DNA of 54,484 nucleotides from Gnetum montanum (lineage: Eukaryota > Streptophyta > Gnetopsida > Gnetales > Gnetaceae): assembly GCA_015680685.1 (NCBI GenBank), contig MNCI01002112.1, positions 486,570 to 541,053 of the forward strand, in the 5' to 3' direction. The notes under the pieces were generated by a model. The model did no database searches. It was not told the origin of the DNA and saw only the letters and a list, made by a program, of their open reading frames with translations. A program made the position numbers and the translations under genes. Each line of letters begins with the position of its first letter. Within the stretch, counting starts at the first letter, position 1. Shown here piece by piece: positions 21,060 through 35,600 of the stretch.

Positions 21060-23430
21060 CTTAGTCACCAACCCCTAGCACTTGTTGATGAGATGGTTTG
21101 TATTATAATATAATGTAATAATTGATCTATACATCTATCAAATTGTATTCCTTTGCATTGATAATGTTTTGTGTCTAATTTTAGTGTTTTATTTTGGGTG
21201 TTTTAAGCTATGGAATTAGCTTAAATTAGTCATGGGGAAATGATGAGTATCTTAGTGATACTTTATAAGTTAGTCGTAAGCCTTGAATTTACGTAGTATT
21301 TCATGCATCTTGTGTTTGTAATTCTTGCACATATGGTTAAATTTTCTACCTCTTAGGTTTGGATTATTTCCTTCCATTTCACACTTGTATGTTTGGTGTA
21401 TTTTTCATGTTTTCTATGATTTTTCCAACCTCATTTGAAGATGCTTGGAATCTTTTCACATATTTCCTTGTATTCTAGATTTCATTTGAAAAAAGTAAGA
21501 AACATGTGTAGATCTAGGATGCACTAACTACCTTACATTAGTGCACCTCTTGTATTAGTGAAATGGCACTAATGGACCCTCCTTGTTGTCCTAGTTTGGT
21601 TATTTATTCACCTACCTCTTTCTCTATGTTTCTGAGATTTATAGGGTATGCTGGTGGACCTTTGTTGATGCCTATATTTTAGTAAACTTGTGCCATTGTG
21701 TTAGGAAAACTATAAATAACTAGGATAAGCTCACATAAAATAACTTGATTTCAAGCATTTCTATTTAGTGTTTGACATCTAGTATTACATGAAAAGCTCT
21801 TCCTTCTTAGGAAATTTGATTTTTTCTCTATTTTGTATGTGTTTTAAATCATTTCTTTCACAAGTGTGGTTAGACTTTGTTAGAGTACTATCTTGCTTAC
21901 ACAACCTAGGACTATTAAGTTAATGTAGAATCTAGTGTTTGCATAGTAAAAGCAGCTTATGATTCTTCCTTGTTTATTGTTGATGCCTTAAATATCAAAA
22001 CACCAATAATATAAAAAATATATTTATTTAATTCTTATTTTTGAAAGCTATAATGATTTATTATCATCCAATGAGGTCATAACTATATGGCATGTTGTTA
22101 TGTGATCAAGGATATCACTAAGAGCTATTTTCATTTGTATTTCATATATGGTGTTATACTTGTTACCAAGTGGGATTATGACATTTGCGTTGCACCTATT
22201 CCTTGGTGGTATTGCAATGCATATGTATTTGTTATTTTTTCTTCTTATAATTATAAAGTCTATAAAAATTATAAATTATAAAATATAAATACATTCTCTA
22301 TGTTTCACTATGCTAACATAGGTATTAACTACATCATATGTATCATAAATTCCTATATGTTTATTAAATGAAATGATATACAGAAGTGTTCATGGTAATA
22401 TACTAAACATCATCCTCAAAGCTTATAACTGTATCACATTTCAATTTGTATAATAAATCCCATTGGTTCAAAACTAGTAGCACCCCTATTAATTACATAG
22501 TTGCATACATGGGAGTAGAGTCAATGTAATAGGAAATATTATGCGATTTTGTATAGAAACCCATATTTTTGACCCCCTATTTTATATTTATATTTCATTA
22601 ATCTTTGTTGAATTAAGTCTTATGAAGGAATTAATCTTATCATCTTTAAAACATTAATGATTTTGCTCCATTATATTATGAAATTTTTAATGAGCTTTTA
22701 TTTAACTTACCTTATCTTTTTTTATGATCCTTCCATTTTGAAGTATTCATCTTTTAAATTCTTATTTTAGTATCTAATAGCATATTTTGTAAATATTTTT
22801 TTGTTGAGATTTTGGATTTAGATGCTACTAATTTCTTGGTGCTTCTTGCTAAGAACAAGTTGGTGGAAGGTGGCACATGTAGTGAACTAAAGCATGGATA
22901 TTTGGAGAAATATCATACTTTTGGATAACTTGCACAAAGCTTTACTTCTATGTGAATCTTGAATTTTCCATTACTTATCAAACTCTTATTAAATTTTTAA
23001 ATTTATTATGAATGTGAATTTTGGATATAACTCATTGTAAACCTTTCTTGATTTATTGGCTAGAGATTGTAATCCTATATTTAATTGTGACCTCCTCTCT
23101 TTATCTTTCATTGCTTACTCTTTCTTATCAATTGTGTGTTCAACCCTTGTGGTGATCAAATTCCTTGATGTTTAGCTCATGTATTATAATTCAATCTTCA
23201 TTGTAGCTTGGTTTGTTGTGGTAGAGTAATGAATCTAAGATTTGTTTTTCCTTGTTCATTTTCATTATTCCAGTTCTTACTTTATGATTACTGGATTTAT
23301 CATCCATGTTTCCAAAGTCTCTAATGAATTTTTATCCTTTGGTGATCTTTCATGACAACTTTTTTTTTTCCTAAGAAGATAAGATGTGTTGGAGGTCATA
23401 GAGAAATATTTCTTGAAGTGTTAGAAATTG
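21060..23430. other. AT-rich spacer, no gene seen
   Basis: No frame with a family pattern on either strand. A short dyad AGTATC-TTAGT-GATACT lies near 21245. Probably very old retroelement LTR or leader sequence. Confidence 0.5.
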
Positions 23431-23433
23431 CAT

Positions 23434-23630
23434 AAGATGTCTGTCTAGCAGAGAAGACATCTTGCCAAAGATATTTCTCTAGGAAGAAGATGTCTAGTAA
23501 GAGACATCTTACTAGAGAGTGGGATGTTTCATAGGAGATGTCTCCAAGGAAACATATTGCAAGAGACATCTCCTCTACATAAGAGACATCTCACCAGAGA
23601 CATCTCCTGGCAAGTCAAGACATCTCTCTT
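23434..23630. repeat. Cluster of AGACATCT motifs in both orientations
   Basis: Nine copies of AGACATCT or its complement AGATGTCT in about 200 bases, six in one orientation and three in the other. One pair makes a perfect 9-bp stem (23487-23495 with 23502-23510, 6-base loop). No coding potential. Confidence 0.75.
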
Positions 23631-26329
23631 GCTAGGATTATTAAAAAATCTACCTAAACTAGGATTTGGAATTCTATTTTATGCTCAAACATGTTCTCTT
23701 TAATTCTAAGACACCTTAAGCTCTTTTAAACATGCCCAAAAAGCTTGAAATTAGGTAAAACATATTATTTTTATGGTCATCATATGGTTACCTTTTATCT
23801 TGTCTATTTCATGTTGTTTTCAAAATATCTAGAGCATTCCTAAACTTTGATGCCTCTTTTAGATGTCCTGATGATAGATTGTTATGGAATCGATAGATAA
23901 GCATTGTGGAAAGTGTAGGATAACCTATAGAACTTGATTCATGTCACTTATGATCATACCCAAGGTGGCAAGATATATGTATTAATGGTAAGGCATTATG
24001 GGAGGTAAGGATGGTACCCTTTCTTGAGCCACATTATCTATGCTTACACTTAGGTTGCAACATTGGACAAGCATTATGAAGGAACTATCTTACCCATAAT
24101 GTCTTTATCATGTGGCTGATTTTCATGATGCAAAAATAAAGGGTGGATAATTGATATGAGATTGTTTCTAGGTTTGGTTCATCTAAGAAAGTTAAGACTA
24201 GTTAACTAGTTCTTGAGAAGGATCACTACCATCCAACATAAGAGAGACCTTTAGAGACCAAGAGTCCCTATAGATCATTGATTCTAGGTTATTCTTGATT
24301 TTTTCATCTCTTGATGTTTTGTGGATATCATGTTTTTTGTATATGAGTTTTGATATACAATCTCATGGATATTGAGATGGCTTCTTGTGAAGCATGTGCT
24401 AGGTTCATCAACTTGTTCCAAGTGGACCAAGTTGGTTAGCTCTATTAGAAGATTTCTAACCCTTCTTGCATATGTGGATGTAGATTCAAGTGGTAGAAGC
24501 TAGGATCTTTGGAATTTTCTTTATGTATTAATATTTTAATATGTTATCATGATTACCATGATGTATTTGATCTTGAATAATGATGGATTGTATCAACACT
24601 CTTTTGAGGTTATGAACATGTTGTGTTATTATACTACCTAAAAAATTTGGTTGCTGGAAAACCAAAAATTATAGGCCAAATAGTTTTAATCTTATATCCC
24701 AAAAACCTCTAAGAAAATGAATTTTAGGTACCTTGGATAGTCTTGTTGATCACCTAGGGACTTTGGGAGTGTGGACGGGGGTAAAAAATTTAAATGAAAA
24801 TGCACATACAACTTAAAAGAAAGCATAGAAATTAAACATGGAATGAACTTGCACAACAAATGAATCAAAACTTGAACTTGCACAACAAATGAAAATATTC
24901 CAAAGTATAAAGTTCAAATTGTATAAGTTGTGTACCCAAATGCTCAAAGGAGTTTCTTGAATGAAGCTTGAAGCTTGTTGAAGTTAGTAGGTTGTGTGTT
25001 GTAGTCACCTTCATGATCCAGGTATTTCCAACTTCAAACACCAAAACTCCTTGTAGGTTTTTAGGTTAGATCAACAATGTTAGTCACCAAGGGGGTAAGG
25101 TATGTGCTTAATGTTTTGGAAATTTGGAACTACACTAAGAGTCTCTAATGCTCAAGTAGCTACCAAATTACTCCAAAAGTCTCACAAAATGCTAAAAGGT
25201 CTTAAGTGCTTAACATTGCAAAAGTTTCTAATGCTCCAAGAATTATTAGTTGAGGAACTTGTTCAATGTGTTCAAGATTGGCTTTTATAGTTCACATGGT
25301 TGTTGATTTTTAGCTACAAATATCTATCATGATTGATGTTATATTGGTATAATTTGAAGGTGTAGCAGGTCTTTAATTCTACTGTAGTTTACATTTATTA
25401 TAAGTTTTGATACCTCCAAGACCATCAAAACTATGCTAGATATCATAAATAATAAATGAACTTTTGGTATATGATGGTGTCTTTGTGGCATCCATGATAG
25501 AATTTTTTAAGCAACTTTGGAATTGTTTTAGTAATGCTAAAATTGTTGGAAAAATGAAAACCCCAACAATTCCAATGCTTTCCTTGTGGAGCAATGCTGA
25601 GAGATGTGGTAACTACATTGGTCATTGTTGGGAAAAATGAAAATCCAACTATTACAATGCTAGGTGTTGATGGTTATAGGGTAGTTGTGACTATAACCAA
25701 TATAAAACCCATGAAAATACCATATTTGGTAGTTTCCAAAGCATTTTTTGACCTTCCCAAGCCCAAATATAGACATGGCATAACTTTTTCCACTTAGTAA
25801 GTAAGGCTATGAAAACATATGAGGAAAAATTTAACCCCAAAACATTAAGGTATGTGGGATTACATCTCATGGATTACAAACATAAAATTTTTATAATAAA
25901 ATTCTAGCCTTGGATTTCATGGTGAAGTTTACAATGCCACAAAGTTACAACATGAATTTTCTTGGTGGTGTCTCATTAGCCCCACTTTGTTCATGTTTGG
26001 AGAATTTACCCAAGAGACATCAACAAAGAACACAAAACATCACTAGAAGTCACCAACATTTCCTTTATATACTTGATTCAATAGTTTTGAATCATGTCAA
26101 AGAGTGCTTGCAATGATGGAATAAGTATTATGACAAGATGATATGGGGTAAAGGTTACATTTGTTCATGAGGGATTTGTTATAGATGTAATAATGAGTTC
26201 CCAATGTTGACATAACAGTGATGGTTATGGTAGTGGAACTTTTCCTAATTTGTGTAATCTTCACACTTCATGCTTTGAAGTGTTGGTCACTCATTAATGC
26301 TTTTGAAAAACCAAGAATTTACTCCAAGG
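23631..26329. other. Spacer with no gene; contains an inverted partner of a later repeat
   Basis: AT-rich and non-coding as far as I can see. A 14-bp palindrome ACTAGTTAACTAGT lies at 24197-24210. CTTGCACAACAAATGA is repeated near 24848 and 24876. 25700-25795 is an inverted, diverged copy of 26555-26650. Confidence 0.5.
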
Positions 26330-28570
26330 CTTCTTTGACTATTAGGATCCTTCTTGAAACACCACCAAGAAAACACATGTTGTGACTTTCTTGACATTGT
26401 AAGTTTGAATCCATGAAACTTGAAGCTAAAATTTAATTGTAAACTGTAAGGATTGCAATCCACAAGATGCAATTTCACATACTGCAAACTTTTTGAGTTG
26501 AAAAAATTCCTCAAGAGTGGTCATAACCTTAATCCACAAGTGAAAAAAATCATATTATGTCCATATTTGAGCTTGAGGAGTAAAATAGGCCTTTTGGATT
26601 ACCAAAATTGGCATTTTCATGGGTTTTTTGTGGGGTATAACCTTTACTATGCTGGAAGCAAGTATACCCAACATTGGGGGATGTAACTTACCTATGTCCA
26701 GCATGGTAGTAGCAACCCACAATGTTGCTCATACCTTCAGCGTGGCTCCTCCAGCACTAGTGTGGATGTAATAGCCCTAGCATGGGTGTCATACACCAAT
26801 GTGAAAGTCATACCCCTAGCATGGTTTCTATAGTCCTAATGTTGATCTTGGAAGGCCAACATGGGTGGAAGAAGCCAATGTGGATAAAATTTTTATTTAC
26901 TATTTTAGGTAACTAGAGGGTTTTGGTACCTTGGGGGTATTCAAAAATATCATACATAGAAACCATGTTGTATTTGGATACCTACAACACATTTACATGA
27001 TAGCAATATATCAGTAATTAGGTAGAAATTTGCAGCAAAATTTATGACCATGAAACCTATAACAATAAATTTGAAACACCATAGAAAGGTTTCCAACATT
27101 CAAATGTTCTACCCTTTTAAGATTTGTAGTATTTTAAAATTTAGGAGCTTTGAGAATTCATTGTGAATACAAGGATTTTGGAGCAATCTCAGCATGGGAC
27201 CTATAACCAATTTTGACCATTGTGTTACCCCCTTAAGATTGTGTGGTTTTGTAGCAACATTGGGAAACCTAGACATTAAGACTCCCATTGTGACTCTTCT
27301 TTGTAACTCAAAAACCCCACAAATCTTACCCCTTGAACCACCAATGTTGCAAATCTAGTGAGGAGTGTAGTAAGGTTTCATAATTTTGGGAGTTGTGGAG
27401 CATCTAGATCATGAAATTAACTTGTGGTGTACAATGCTACTAGTTTCAATAGATTCCATAGCCCCATTCAAGTGAACCCCCTACTTCCTTAAGCACCCTT
27501 GTACATATTTCTAAACTTTCTTTATTTTATCATAATAAAGATTACAGTTTCATTTATTGTGTAAAATGTATTTTTCATTATGTGCATTTACATTTTTTTA
27601 GATTTTCATTGCATTTTATTTTACTACCCTTGTTTACACTCTCTAAGTTCTTGGATGATCAGCAAGATCATCCAGGATACCCTGGGTCCTATTTTTTGAA
27701 GGTTGTTAGGATCTTGGATTAAAGCTATTCTACTTGGGATTTTTAGTTTGTCTAGTAGCCAAATTTTCCAGTCACTACAATTTTCTAATGTTAGAAGGAG
27801 GGCCTCTACCCAAGTTCTATGTCCAATCATGTTAGCCATTATAGAAACACTATTTGCAATAACCAAAAATCCTTTGAAATTGTATAAAATATCTTTGAAC
27901 TTATATAAATATTTTTCTACCAAAACCAATGCTACCACCCAACCTTCTTGCCACCAAAAACTTGTGTGGAGGTTGTAGGTGATTTGGATTTTGGAAAAAA
28001 TTTCACAATAATTGTTGGAAATTTTAAAGAAAATGTTGTTGTTTTGCAAGACCTTCTCCCCCTATGCTACCAAAATTTTCTAGCAAGACTACCATTGGTG
28101 ATTTTATCACTCAAAACCTTACCTCCTCTAGTATGAAAATTTTATATCAAGGTCAATTTTGGTTGTTCCATCAAAACGTTACCAAAATCTTTGAATAACC
28201 AAAATTTTCACCTTAATTTTTGGGTCATAATCATTAGACCTACCAAAGTGAGACACCTCCAATGCTATGAAAAGAGGTGTAAGATTTTTCATCTTACCCC
28301 CTTTCTTCCTCCTTATCCACTCTTAGTGTGAATACTACTAGTAGGCCCAACATGGTGGAGGTTTGACACAAAAGTTTTGCTTTTCTAAGTAAAAAGATCT
28401 ACCTCCTTTCATCACAACCTACATTGTATTTTATAGTTGCACCGTATAACATTTTGACAGCCATATTCCTTTCACATTTTAAAAATTACATTTGCTGGAA
28501 TTTTTATTTCATTAGTTATTTAAACATTTTTGTTAGAACAAATTTGAACATTGTCAACATGTCATTCAAC
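26330..28570 (+). repeat. LTR-like region of a Tat-type element (probable upstream LTR and leader)
   Basis: 26330-26900 is similar in sequence and order to 52750-53330: a segment with GAAACACCAC, then a TATTTGGGCTTGG-like block, then short units built on AGCATGG and AGTGTGG. The second copy follows a plus-strand pol and this one precedes a plus-strand gag, the expected position of two LTRs of one family. AATAAAG at about 27533 could mark the end of R. Outer ends and target duplications were not found, and the boundary with the leader before 28590 is unclear. Confidence 0.5.
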
Positions 28571-28589
28571 TAATCAATTATGTTGCCTT

Positions 28590-31500
28590 TCAACTAGATT
28601 GAGATATCATCTAGTCAACAAGTTGTGAGGGTTGATGATCCTAAGGATACTACTGTAGTTGAATGTATGAAATCCCTAAGGCTTAAGGGGTGAAGCTAAG
28701 AATTTTTATTAACAAAAAAGGACCATTTCAACTTCATTCATGCCAAAATTGAGATTGGCATGGTGATTCCAAGAATGAAAGTAGAAGCCAAAAATAAGTA
28801 TGAGCTCATCCACTATGATGGGAAGGAATACATAACTTCCCCATATGATAAGATACCCTTGATGGAGACCTATGGATGCATCCTTTCTTAACTAATTAAG
28901 ATGGATGAGGAGGATGGGAAGGTTACTTCCAATGAACAATAGGAGAAAGACGAGTTCAGGGCTAAGTCAGAACATGAGAACCTCATATAGTCAACCCTCA
29001 AAGAAATCATGTCCATTTGAAACCCCATCACCTCTTCCATAGTACATATCCATTAGTATTTGATCCCTTCTTACCCAACCATGTTTGGACCAACACCTGT
29101 TATAGCTATGCACAAAACACAACTGGTGCAAAAAGCAACAACCCTTTCCTTTTTCGTGCCTTTCATCATACAACCATGGTCTATGCAACCATCACTAGTG
29201 GTTGTTACCACCACTTCATTTTCCATCTAGATGGGGCCCATAATGGAACCTCAAGTGACCAAAGGGTCACATACCCCCTTCATCCCTTTTGTTTCCTAAA
29301 TACCTATGTAAACCTCCTTTTCACTATTCAATGCACCTATGACAATTGTGACCCAACCTATACCCTTAGTACCATAATTGATTGAGAGGCCTCCCAACTT
29401 ATGCCCCAACTTGTTTCACAAACCCCACAACCCATGAGGGCACTCTAGGGAATATATTGAGCTTCCTATATGATCCAAGAGTTAATGGAAGAGTTATGAA
29501 GGGTCAAGGATTCCACATCTTTGGCTGTAAAGATTATCAATTTCTATTAGGATGATACCATCAATGTTACATTCCCACAACTAGTCCTTCCCCTAGGTGT
29601 TCCCATATCACAATTCATCAAGAACAATGGTGAATGTGACCATGACTCACAACCTATAACCTTTTACTCTAAGTGCTTGTTACTACAAGCCTGGCCACAC
29701 ATAATAATTAGAATCTTTCCTATGTCTCTTATGGAAAAATCCCTAGACTGGTACTATGCCTTATAAAGAGGATCCATATCCTCTTTGGAAGACCTAATTT
29801 TGCAATTTGTTAACCATTTCAAGTATAATTTTAAACTTGATAAAAACCTTAACCAACTAATGAAGATTAAGTAAGGACACCTTAAACTACTACAAAAGTT
29901 TATCCGATGATGGAACACTTTGCTAAATGAAATTCCAGAATTGATAGCTAAAACTCACATTCTAGCTATATACAAGGGGACCATTGGTAACTTCATCAAG
30001 TTGAAATTGTATTACTTGGATCCATAGTTAGTTAGGATTTTTTAAAACTAAGATCATAGATGACTTTTTAGAATCCATCCATGACCCCACCTATGTAGTG
30101 TACAAAAATCAACATGCATGAAAGGACAAGGAGAGGGAAAGGCATAACAACATAGTGGTGGCCATTGTAGCAAAGGAAATAAAAATGACAACCTAGGGGC
30201 TAAGAACAAGCCAACCTAAGGCCCTTGCTAATAAAAATAACCAACCCTCAACATCTAGGGCCTCTGCATCAACTACTTCAAGGTCTAATTTTGAGTGCAA
30301 AGGTTGGTCAAAGTATACTAGGTTACCACTAAGGGTATTAGAACTCCTAGACCAACTATTAAAGTGTGGGAGGATATAGTATAAATAGATGATAGAAATT
30401 TCCCATAAGAGGCATGAGAGATTATGTGAAATAGCCAAATACCCCACTTTCACAACTAAAGATGACCCTCTGGTGCCTAAATACTTCAAACTTGACGACT
30501 TTTATCACTATCATCAATTTCTAGGTCGTGATACTAACTTTTACCTTACACCAAAAGGTGGCCAACAAAAGATCATAGACAAGGATGAACTAGTGCATGA
30601 TGCCTCTAACATAGTTAGGCATCACAACTAGTAGATGCATATCCATATGGACCCATTAAATGCCAATAATAGCATGTATACCATAGTGATGTTCAATGTC
30701 AACAATGACCCAAGGCTTACAACAAAATCATTTATGATTTAGGTACCTCCTCATAAAGAAAGGGGCCCTTCAACTTTCACTAGTTAAATAACACCATTTT
30801 TGTAAGGATCCCATCACCAACAACCCCTAAGAAGCCTTTTTTGATTAGAGTGCTTCCTCCAATTACAACCAAGTCCACCCATATAACTAAACAATAGCTT
30901 CTCATGATGGCTAATGTAACAACATTTTCCTCCCAAAAAACAAATAAAAACAAGAAGTCCCTAACCAAACAATGAAAGAAGCTCATGCAAAAGCAAAAAC
31001 ATAAAGAAAATAAGCAATCCAAGTCATGGAAGGAAGTGGGTTCACAGCAGCACACTTCCATATCATCCATTCCCATGACCTATACAACCCCAATTGCTTC
31101 AACTAGTAAATCATGAGAGGACCCTAAGCCCCAAGGGAATGGGATAGAGATCAATCCACCACAATCGAAACACGAAGTCTACATTTTGGGGTGCATGAAG
31201 GAAGTTAAGAATAATAAAAATGAAAAACCAATGAGAAATAATAGAGACTTACTAAATGTAGTGGAATGGATCAAATAGTTGCTAAATTAAAAGAATAAAA
31301 CTCTTAGCCTGTATGATCTTGTCATGACTTTTGCTACACACTATGAGATGCTAGTTAAGATGTTGACCTCAATTTCCATTAGTAGGGGTGTCCCCATTAG
31401 TGAAGATTCCATCCATGTAGTGATGGTATCATTTTCATGTAAGGAAGAAATGACATCAACATCACTAGTGTTTACCGATAGAAAAATTAAAATCATCCCT

Positions 31501-31740
31501 TAATATGGTAAAGTAACTAAACTAGGAAAGTGTAGCCCCCATAAAAGTCAAAATGTGGACATAAAGAAAGAATCCCAAGTGGAGTATCAGGAAGAAACTC
31601 CTAGCCATAATGTTAAGAAAATTGATGTAGTAGAAAAGTCCAAAGAACAAGAGGATGAACCTAGGGATACGCTATGGGGATACGCTATGGGGAGAGCTCG
31701 TCATCAACATCATTAGCAAGGGAAATAGGGAATACAAACT
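28590..31740 (+). pseudogene. Gag of a Tat-type Ty3 element, decayed
   Basis: Plus strand, several frames. The N-terminal part (28590-28980) reads RVDDPKDTTVVECMKSLRLK and IEIGMVIPRMKVEAKNKYEL. The core gag domain lies at about 29640-30010: LLQAWPHIIIRIFPMSLMEK, then LDWYYAL and SLEDLILQFVNHFKYNF. At 30389-30631 comes a segment with FYHYHQFLGRDTNFYLTPKG, the CHYH-LGH-like region found after the gag core in Tat elements. Continuation to 31740 is Lys/Glu-rich. No protease or RT follows. Nested frames on the opposite strand are shadows. Confidence 0.75.
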
Positions 31741-32646
31741 TGTATAAAACATATCATATACATTTCCTAATCTTTCAAAGATTAGAAAACATTTGCATAA
31801 GTGATATATACCTCTGATTGTCTTACCCTATGTACTCATAATTGTGTAGCCATATGTACTTATAGCCTTTAGCCTAGTTCACATATTACTTGTATGCACC
31901 ATTTCATTTTTCTTTATTTTAAATTTTAACTTATATGTAGCTTAAATTTTATTCGTTTTTACATTTTTACTTATTAAAGCATTTTTTTTCTATTTTAGCA
32001 TGCTAAACATAAAAACACAACAGAAACTTTAAAACTAGAAAAAATACATAAAAATTTTAAAATACAAAAATAGAGAAACAAATATTTCCCTTTGCAAACC
32101 TTATGGCCTATGAAGGCCTTAAACTAGCACCATAGCCTATGAAGGCCTTAAACTTACAATATGGCCTACCAAGGCCTTAAATTGGCAATATGGCCCTGCA
32201 TGGCCAAAAGTTCGCAACACATACTAGGATCCACCATGGCCTAAAATTGGAAAAGTGTTATAACCTATTTACTTTTAGTTTACAACCTTTATGTTCTAGT
32301 CAATTTTATCTTTTGATTACATTATAACCATGTAAGATAACCAATGTATTCCTATAGCCTAAGCGAAAACATATAAAGCATGACATATTAAAAATGTTGA
32401 ACATGAATAAAACCATAATGCTACAATCATATAACTAAAAAAAAATCTAAATATATAACCAAAATGTCAAAAACATGATTACCATAGCCACATGATGTGG
32501 AAAAAGTTTAAATAATGAACTATAAAAAGAGTAAATCATCCACAAATGAACCATTGGCTAACACTAGCCATAACAACATCAATAGTCAAGTATCATCAAC
32601 ATAATAACTGAAATAGAAAATAACAAAGACAAGGAAATTGATGTTG
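31741..32646. repeat. Non-coding stretch with a ~30-bp tandem repeat
   Basis: 32100-32220 holds about four diverged units of ~30 bases, each with GGCCTA-GAAGGCC and TTAAACTAGCA. The same unit type occurs at 52590-52680 just after the pol fragment there. This suggests that this position also followed pol, and that pol has been lost between 31740 and 32100. Confidence 0.65.
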
Positions 32647-35600
32647 CTAGGTGGCATTTGGAGGAGGTTGAGGGTTATCTCCACCCTCACCACTAAGGCC
32701 ATCGATATTGCTTGGTGTGTGTAGCATAATAACATAAGGACAATTAGTAACCAAACCAACAACTTAAAAAAAATAAAACATAGAAAAACCATATAACAAG
32801 AAAACCTAAGGGGACTTTGGTGTGATGAACTCCACGGGAAGATGCTGAGGTCAACCTCCAAATGATGGACGATTTGGTTTTCCATCATGTTGGCCTAGTT
32901 AACATTGCCAAGATTAATACGTGTGAGAATGTTACTCTCATCCATGTCTGTCCATATGGGAGGATCCCATGACATTATAGTAGTAGAAACCTCACCCATA
33001 GATATTTATATTTGAGGATTAGGAGATTCAACTAGAATTAGAGTGTCTCCAAATAGGTTGTAGGCACTCTTAGCTAGGATCCCCTTTATGAATAGATCCA
33101 ACTTATGTTGTTTAGTAGTCTCCTCCTTCAACCATATTAGATGAGACTCACAATTAGTGTTATATTTATTTTTGTGGTCTTTCTATGCCCAACCCCATTT
33201 AAGAACCCAAGCATACTAATCCTTCCACTCCTTAGCCTTGTGGAAGATTACATCCATCTACAACCACTACTCCACCATCTCTCTGGCAAGGGTAACCTTA
33301 TCATGGATGATGTTCTAGTAGAAGGCCCATGTGATCTCCTTAGTTTGCAAACATTTTGTGTTAGCCACTTGGGCTTCCACAAAAGCCTTGTAATCCTATA
33401 CATCTTTGATCATGTGAGCTTGCTTCCTAGGCTCCTTCTTTAAGGCCACAACTTTCTCTCATAGGGATTTGTTTGACCTTTGGAATTTCCATAAAGTCTT
33501 TGCACATGAAATTTCAAGATTAGTTGCACTTTCATACAAATTTCATTGAATATTCTCCACTTTAGCAAGAAGAATAGGTAGGGAGTCTATCGTCATGTCA
33601 TAGTTGGATTCCCATGTAACTTTAGGCACTATAAACAATATAACCCCAAAACATACAAGTAAGCATAATATATATGAAATACAACTATAACCAAAAAATA
33701 TAACCAATATATCCATGAAAACCTCTATAAAACAATTAAGGCCAAATAAAATAAAGTTCTTACCAATTTTGGAAGCAACTTGTTGCAATTGATTGATGAT
33801 ATCCTTAGCAACCCTGAACATGACCTCTACCTTGTCTAGAATCATGGTTTCATGTGAAATGTAGAGGTAGGGGCATTTTCCTAGGGCTCTGTAGCTATAA
33901 GAAGAATAATAATTGACAAACAGTTAGAAATAAAAATTTAACATAAAAATAATAAAGTGTAATAAATGACCTAAAAGCATATGCATACTTGGCTGCTCCT
34001 CAACTAGGATGATGATTGGAGGTTTCCTTGGCAACGATTAGCCAAATAGGGCATCCAGGTCATCCAATGCAACGTTGGCCAACCCCTCCTTCTCATGATG
34101 CTATAGGAGTGCCTTCTCCATGGGCCTCTACTCCTTTGCTGCTATTTCAACTTAGGCTACTAGGTTTAACCACTTGTTTACAAGAACTATGAACCCAAAA
34201 CATTAAAACAACTTGAAAAAATCACAACCTTAAAAACTTAAAACCTTGAAACATTGAAATATAAAACATAGAATAATCTTAGCAAAAAATGAAATTAGAA
34301 CATACCTATGACTACCTTGTGTGTCTAGAGAAAATTGAGAATAAGCCTTCTATTAAAAGGCTATGTGGTGGCTAATGTTGCTTCTTCTACAATGGGCCAC
34401 TTCAACTTTGCTTTAGGTTCTCTATCAACTTCAACATGCAACTCCTTGACCATCTCAACATTGCCCTACTCAACATGATGCTCAACCCTCATGTTGTTAG
34501 GGAAAGAATAATTCCTACCACTAAATCCTTTAGTGATGATAGACAGTGATTTTCCAACATCCTCCGATGGGTTTTGGAGTTGCATGGTTGGATAAATATG
34601 ATTTATTTAATGCTTAGAGAGTTACAATGGGTCTTGACTTGTCCATCATCCATCTCTCCTAACCACTAAGAACTCTATAAATATCCTCAAATATTCCATG
34701 AAGAATGCATAGTGCATGCAGAATATTGTGGAGAGATCCTTGTAGAGTTTGAGGATTTCTTCTCGAAGCCTAGAGGCCAAGTGAGTAGTCTAGTTAAAAT
34801 GAGCATCTTCTATAAGGACCTTCATCATGGTCCACACTTGGGTGATGCTAATCACCTTCTTTTATAATGAAAACTTAGAGAAGGCACAAGATTAGAATAA
34901 GAAATATAATTCCCTTACTTCTGGCACTTTGAAATCCTCCAAGGTGAACTTGGAGTGTTCACAACAAGCACTCGACCATGACTCCACCTCCTCTTGATGG
35001 CCAGCCTACATTGGTAGCTTGGTGGCAACCCTCATCCCTTCAGTGGGAATATCAAAGAGGTTCTAGAAGGTAGCCACATTGATGGGAAAAGTAATTGACA
35101 CATTATGAACTTTGGTGATGAACTTCTTGGCTTCTTCATCAAAGGAGTTAATAATGTTCACCATCTTAGTAGTAGGGATACTTGGACTAGGAGCCATGAA
35201 AAGATCAAGCAAGCTTGCATGAGCAATGCTTGCTTAAATACCTCTAGGTGTTCTTTTATTCAAAAAATGCTATGCCAATTACACCTCATCAAATTTTAGG
35301 ATGAGACTCTCTTGGGGCATCTTGAAATAACCAAGGTGACACTGGAAGAGGTGGAAGCCACTACAAGACAACAAAAAATGGCTAGTTAGCCTAGGCATAG
35401 GCACATAATGTATAACCAAAATATAATAAGAATCATACAAAATGAAACCATGATAACACTTAAGACAAAAATAGCCTTGTATCATGTAGCCATAAAAACA
35501 TAACAAACCACAATGAAAACCTTGCTTAACCTACTTCTTTTTGCTCAATGAGGATTGTGCGGAGGTCTTAGTAGTGGTGCCCTCTTCTGGAATATGTTTA

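Noticed and set aside
24197-24210. 14-bp palindrome ACTAGTTAACTAGT
   Set aside because: Isolated, low complexity in AT-rich DNA, no associated element or second copy.
27624-28049. 141-codon minus-strand open frame
   Set aside because: No family pattern, no homologue in the window, and it lies in an LTR-like or leader region; length alone is not convincing in AT-rich DNA.
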